Assembly (NCBI RefSeq): GCF_018588945.1
Contig: NZ_JAFIWA010000001.1
Location: 682,001 to 746,000 of the forward strand
From: Microbacterium flavescens
GTDB taxonomy: Bacteria; Actinomycetota; Actinomycetes; Actinomycetales; Microbacteriaceae
DNA length: 64,000 bases
Direction: 5' to 3'
The position numbers were made by a program, and so were the translations under genes. Of this stretch, positions 61,345 through 64,000 are shown piece by piece. Under the pieces are notes generated by a model. That model worked only from the letters and a program-made list of their open reading frames with translations, did no database searches and was not told where the DNA came from. The first letter of the stretch is position 1; each line of letters opens with the position of its first letter.

Positions 61345-61371
61345 GCGCGCTGCCGAGAATTCCGCAACGGT

Positions 61372-61596
61372 ATGAGGCGCAGTGAGTTCGAGCGCGCCGT
61401 GCGCGATGAGTTCGGCGCTCAGGGCAGTTCGCTGATCGTCGACCTGGTGCTCTCGGGCGTCGGATCGCGCACGGCGGCGCAGGCTCTCGCCGACGGCGTC
61501 CCGCCGCGGGAGATCTGGCTCGCGCTGTGCGAGGAGACCGACGTGCCCGAGGAGCGCCGCTACGGCGTCGGGCGCCTCGAGCCGAAGCGCCGCTAA
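61372..61596 (+). CDS. DUF3046 protein
   Basis: The 74-residue protein shows SEFERAVRDEFGAQGSSLIVDLVLSGVGSRTAAQALADGVPPREIWLALCEETDVPEERRYG, the DUF3046 pattern, a family almost always found before recA in actinobacteria. Its function is unknown. The start is 27 bp after the clgR-like stop, so the two may share a transcript. Confidence 0.88.
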   Translation: MRRSEFERAVRDEFGAQGSSLIVDLVLSGVGSRTAAQALADGVPPREIWLALCEETDVPEERRYGVGRLEPKRR

Positions 61597-61641
61597 CTCC
61601 TTCGCCGACGCTGATCCGCGGCGTGTCGTCGCGGCGTGTCA

Positions 61642-61657
61642 TCGAAGAAGTGTTCGA
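61642..61657. promoter_or_regulatory. LexA (SOS) box upstream of recA
   Basis: TCGAAGAAGTGTTCGA differs from the actinobacterial consensus TCGAACnnnnGTTCGA at one position (G for C in the left half). It spans the expected -35 region of the TAGGCT -10 at 61666-61671, which is where a repressor would block recA transcription. Confidence 0.85.
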
Positions 61658-61665
61658 TAGCGGCG

Positions 61666-61671
61666 TAGGCT
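61666..61671 (+). promoter_or_regulatory. -10 hexamer TAGGCT of the SOS-controlled recA promoter
   Basis: TAGGCT lies 8 bases after the LexA box and would start transcription near 61678, leaving a leader of about 178 nt before recA. CCTGC/GCAGG (61673-61685) forms a small hairpin at the start of that leader. Confidence 0.55.
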
Positions 61672-61728
61672 CCTGCACAGCAGGTGTCGACAGCGTGTCT
61701 GTCCACGACGGAGGAGGAGCGAAGACGA

Positions 61729-61872
61729 ATGTCGGAGCCCACCCCTAGCGTGATCAACGTCGAACGACACCTCACGCCTTGTCGCAGCATCCGTCCCACC
61801 GGGGTCGGATCGCGACAGCCTACAGGCGACGGAACGCGAGCAGAAAGAGCACGTCATGCCCTCAGCAGTTGA
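61729..61872 (+). CDS. Possible small upstream ORF overlapping the recA start
   Basis: A 47-codon frame ([14 protein letters not shown] to HALSS) begins at an ATG preceded by GGAGGAGG, a stronger ribosome site than that of recA, and ends 14 bases inside recA in another frame. If translated, its ribosomes would stop just past the recA start codon, so translational coupling is possible. No homology is recognised and codon use is not decisive; it may be chance. Confidence 0.35.
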   Translation: MSEPTPSVINVERHLTPCRSIRPTGVGSRQPTGDGTRAERARHALSS

Positions 61873-62905
61873 CCGCGAGAAAGCCCTCGAATCGGCTCTC
61901 GCCCAGATCGACCGGCAGTTCGGAAAGGGCTCGGTCATGCGACTGGGCAGTGACGAGCGCGCACCCGTCGAGGTCGTCCCCACCGGGTCGATCGCACTCG
62001 ACGTCGCCCTCGGCATCGGCGGTCTTCCACGCGGCCGCATCATCGAGATCTACGGCCCCGAGTCGTCGGGTAAGACGACGCTCACGCTCCACGCCATCGC
62101 CAACGTGCAGCGCGCCGGCGGCATCGCCGCGTTCATCGACGCAGAGCACGCGCTCGATCCCGACTACGCGCAGAAGCTCGGCGTCGACATCGACTCGCTG
62201 CTCGTGTCGCAGCCCGACACGGGTGAGCAGGCGCTCGAGATCGCCGACATGCTCGTGCGCTCGGGTGCGATCGACCTCGTCGTGATCGACTCCGTGGCCG
62301 CTCTCGTGCCGAAGGCCGAGATCGAGGGCGAGATGGGCGATTCCCACGTCGGTCTGCAGGCGCGCCTCATGTCGCAGGCGCTCCGCAAGCTCACCGGTGG
62401 CCTCAACCAGACGAACACCACGATGATCTTCATCAACCAGCTGCGCGAGAAGATCGGCGTCTTCTTCGGCTCGCCCGAGACCACCGCCGGTGGAAAGGCG
62501 CTGAAGTTCTACGCCTCCGTGCGCCTCGACATCCGCCGCATCGAGACGCTGAAGGACGGCACCGACGCAGTCGGCAACCGCACGCGCGTCAAGGTCGTCA
62601 AGAACAAGATGGCCCCGCCGTTCAAGCAGGCGGAGTTCGACATCCTCTACGGCGTCGGCATCTCGCGCGAGGGAAGCCTCATCGACTTCGGTGTCGAGCA
62701 CGGCATCGTCAAGAAGTCGGGCGCCTGGTACACGTACGACGGCGAGCAGCTCGGGCAGGGCAAGGAGAACGCGCGCAACTTCCTGATCAAGAACGCCGAC
62801 ACGGCGGCCGAGATCGAGTCGAAGATCAAGGCGAAGCTCGGCATCGGTCAGCCCAAGGCGGTCGAGGCTCCGGCCGACGACCTGGCTGCGCGCCGCCCGG
62901 CGTGA
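61856..62905 (+). CDS. recA: RecA recombinase
   Basis: RecA forms filaments on single-stranded DNA, drives strand exchange and triggers LexA self-cleavage. The 349-residue protein has the Walker A motif GPESSGKTT (about residues 66-74), [55 protein letters not shown] and [17 protein letters not shown]. No intein is present. The ribosome site (AAAGAG) is weak. It is coupled to recX by a 4-bp overlap. Confidence 0.99.
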   Translation: MPSAVDREKALESALAQIDRQFGKGSVMRLGSDERAPVEVVPTGSIALDVALGIGGLPRGRIIEIYGPESSGKTTLTLHAIANVQRAGGIAAFIDAEHALDPDYAQKLGVDIDSLLVSQPDTGEQALEIADMLVRSGAIDLVVIDSVAALVPKAEIEGEMGDSHVGLQARLMSQALRKLTGGLNQTNTTMIFINQLREKIGVFFGSPETTAGGKALKFYASVRLDIRRIETLKDGTDAVGNRTRVKVVKNKMAPPFKQAEFDILYGVGISREGSLIDFGVEHGIVKKSGAWYTYDGEQLGQGKENARNFLIKNADTAAEIESKIKAKLGIGQPKAVEAPADDLAARRPA

Positions 62906-63648
62906 CCATGGGACACCCTGACGGGGGCGAGCGCGACACGCTCGCCCCCGTGATCCCGCTCTTCGGCGGGCCGACTCCCGCACGGCCCGAGCGACCGGTG
63001 GCCGAGGAAGCGCGGGAGGCGTTCCCCGAGCATTCGGTCATCGGCTCAGCCGCCGAGAAGCCGGCCGAGCCGGCGAGTGAAGAGCCGGAGACGTGGCACC
63101 CGACGTGGGCCGTCGACCGGCCGCAGCTCGACGAAGACTCCGACAGCGATCGTGCCGCCGACATCGAGCTCGCTGAGAAGGCGCTGCTCAAGAAACTGCG
63201 GACCCGCTCGGTCTCGGTCTCCGAGGCCCGAGGGTTCCTCCGGGAGTTCGCCCTGGACGCGGCCGCGGTCGATCACCTCATCGCCTCGATGGACGAATAC
63301 GGCTACCTCGACGACGCCGCCCTGGCCGATCAGCTCATCCACGCCGGCACCGACCGCAAGGGCCAGGGGCGTCAGGCCATCGCGCAGACGCTGGCCAAAC
63401 GGGGCATCCCTCGCGACATCGCCGACGCGGCCCTGGCGAACCTGCCCGACGACGACTTCGAGCGGGCGCTCGAGTTCGCCCGCACCAAGGCGCGATCGCT
63501 CCGGAGTCTCGACCGCGACACAGCACTCCGCAGACTCACGGGCCAGCTTGCGCGCCGTGGCTACGGCGGGTCGCTCGCGATGACGGCCGCGCGCACCGCA
63601 CTCGACGAGGGCTCAGGCGGCTCGGGCGGCGGCGTCCGTTTCGTCTGA
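62902..63648 (+). CDS. recX: RecX regulatory protein
   Basis: RecX binds and limits RecA filaments. The 248-residue protein has a long acidic N-terminal extension (to about residue 85) not present in short RecX proteins, then the three-helix RecX repeats: [57 protein letters not shown] and [23 protein letters not shown]. The GTG at 62902 overlaps the recA stop; an ATG 6 bases on is also possible. Confidence 0.93.
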   Translation: MTMGHPDGGERDTLAPVIPLFGGPTPARPERPVAEEAREAFPEHSVIGSAAEKPAEPASEEPETWHPTWAVDRPQLDEDSDSDRAADIELAEKALLKKLRTRSVSVSEARGFLREFALDAAAVDHLIASMDEYGYLDDAALADQLIHAGTDRKGQGRQAIAQTLAKRGIPRDIADAALANLPDDDFERALEFARTKARSLRSLDRDTALRRLTGQLARRGYGGSLAMTAARTALDEGSGGSGGGVRFV

Positions 63649-63688
63649 CCCCGCGCCGACCGCGCGGCGTGCTCACACGAGCGGCTCG

Positions 63689-63694
63689 TAGAAT
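63689..63694 (+). promoter_or_regulatory. -10 hexamer TAGAAT before miaB
   Basis: TAGAAT ends 10 bases before the ATG at 63705, giving a leader of about 3-4 bases. Confidence 0.5.
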
Positions 63695-63704
63695 GGCTCC
63701 CATC

Positions 63705-64000
63705 ATGACCATGCCGTCCCAGCTCCCGACTCTCATCGCGCCCTCCGACGCGGCGCGCGGCGCCGACGGCCGGGTCCGCACCTACGAGGTGCGCACCTTC
63801 GGCTGCCAGATGAACGTGCACGACTCCGAGCGTCTCTCCGGCTCGCTCGAGAGCGCCGGCTACATGCGCGCCGAGGCGGGCACCGAGGCCGACGTGGTCG
63901 TCATCAACACGTGCGCCGTGCGCGACAACGCGGCGGGCAAGCTCTACGGCACGCTCGGTCACCTGAAGTCGCGCAAGGACGCGCACGAGGGAATGCAGAT
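63705..64000 (+). CDS. miaB: tRNA-2-methylthio-N6-dimethylallyladenosine synthase, N-terminal part (runs off the window)
   Basis: MiaB adds a methylthio group to A37 of certain tRNAs. The visible 98 residues are the N-terminal methylthiotransferase domain: [21 protein letters not shown] with Cys34, and [20 protein letters not shown] with Cys70, two of the three cysteines for the first iron-sulfur cluster. The radical-SAM and TRAM domains lie beyond the window. ATG codons at 63693 and 63711 are alternatives. Position after recX supports miaB. Confidence 0.9.
   Translation, partial: MTMPSQLPTLIAPSDAARGADGRVRTYEVRTFGCQMNVHDSERLSGSLESAGYMRAEAGTEADVVVINTCAVRDNAAGKLYGTLGHLKSRKDAHEGMQ

Noticed and set aside
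61856-62905. An intein in RecA
   Set aside because: The protein is 349 residues with uninterrupted Walker A and downstream motifs.

Overview
This window is about 70% GC and almost fully coding. It reads as chromosomal DNA of a Gram-positive actinobacterium, and gene order and protein character point to Microbacteriaceae, most like Microbacterium (an inference from memory; no search was run). Supporting signs are the ftsK - pgsA - cinA - clgR-like - DUF3046 - recA - recX - miaB order, rpsO and pnp on the same segment, actinobacterial families (DUF5302, DUF4395, YafY/WYL, the CE1758/CE1759 flavin pair), frequent GTG/TTG starts, and a TAnnnT -10 hexamer 6-8 bases before many start codons. That last pattern is the signature of leaderless mRNAs. 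I see no rRNA, tRNA, insertion sequence, prophage or CRISPR array.

Layout. 0-4.5 kb: the end of a membrane protein, a secreted M23 peptidase with six near-identical SH3 repeats, and ribF. 4.5-8 kb: a deoC operon with one complete and one half-length aldehyde dehydrogenase. 8-15 kb: coaBC, a glycerophosphodiesterase, a lipoprotein, a SNF2-type helicase behind a strongly structured leader, and phosphofructokinase. 15.2-16.6 kb: an AbiEi-like/DUF559 nuclease-like gene with three copies of a 53-bp repeat around it. 16.6-30 kb: oligopeptidase B, PiT phosphate transport, aspartase, FAH-family hydrolase, PrsW, FKBP, YceI, two transporters and rpsO. 30-43 kb: accessory metabolism, RecQ helicase, a WYL regulator divergent from an epoxide hydrolase, a flavin monooxygenase/reductase pair and a DNA/RNA non-specific nuclease. 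43-54.7 kb: pnp with a long leader, an aldo-keto reductase-like protein lacking its catalytic tetrad, dapB, an OsmC peroxidase, a thioredoxin/DUF4395 pair, thyA-folA, a decayed dehydrogenase and dapA. 54.8-64 kb: RNase J, ftsK, pgsA, cinA, the clgR-like gene, DUF3046, recA (with an SOS box), recX and the start of miaB.

Themes. RNA decay and ribosome genes lie here (rpsO, pnp, RNase J), along with lysine/peptidoglycan precursor synthesis (dapB, dapA), thymidylate/folate (thyA-folA), cofactor synthesis (ribF, coaBC) and DNA repair/segregation (recQ, ftsK, recA, recX). The best candidates for undescribed biology are the 53-bp repeats around the DUF559 gene, the structured leader of the SNF2 helicase, the catalytically dead aldo-keto reductase, the half-length aldehyde dehydrogenase kept in the deoC operon, and a recurring GGATGC/GCATCC core in intergenic hairpins that also seems over-used in coding sequence.
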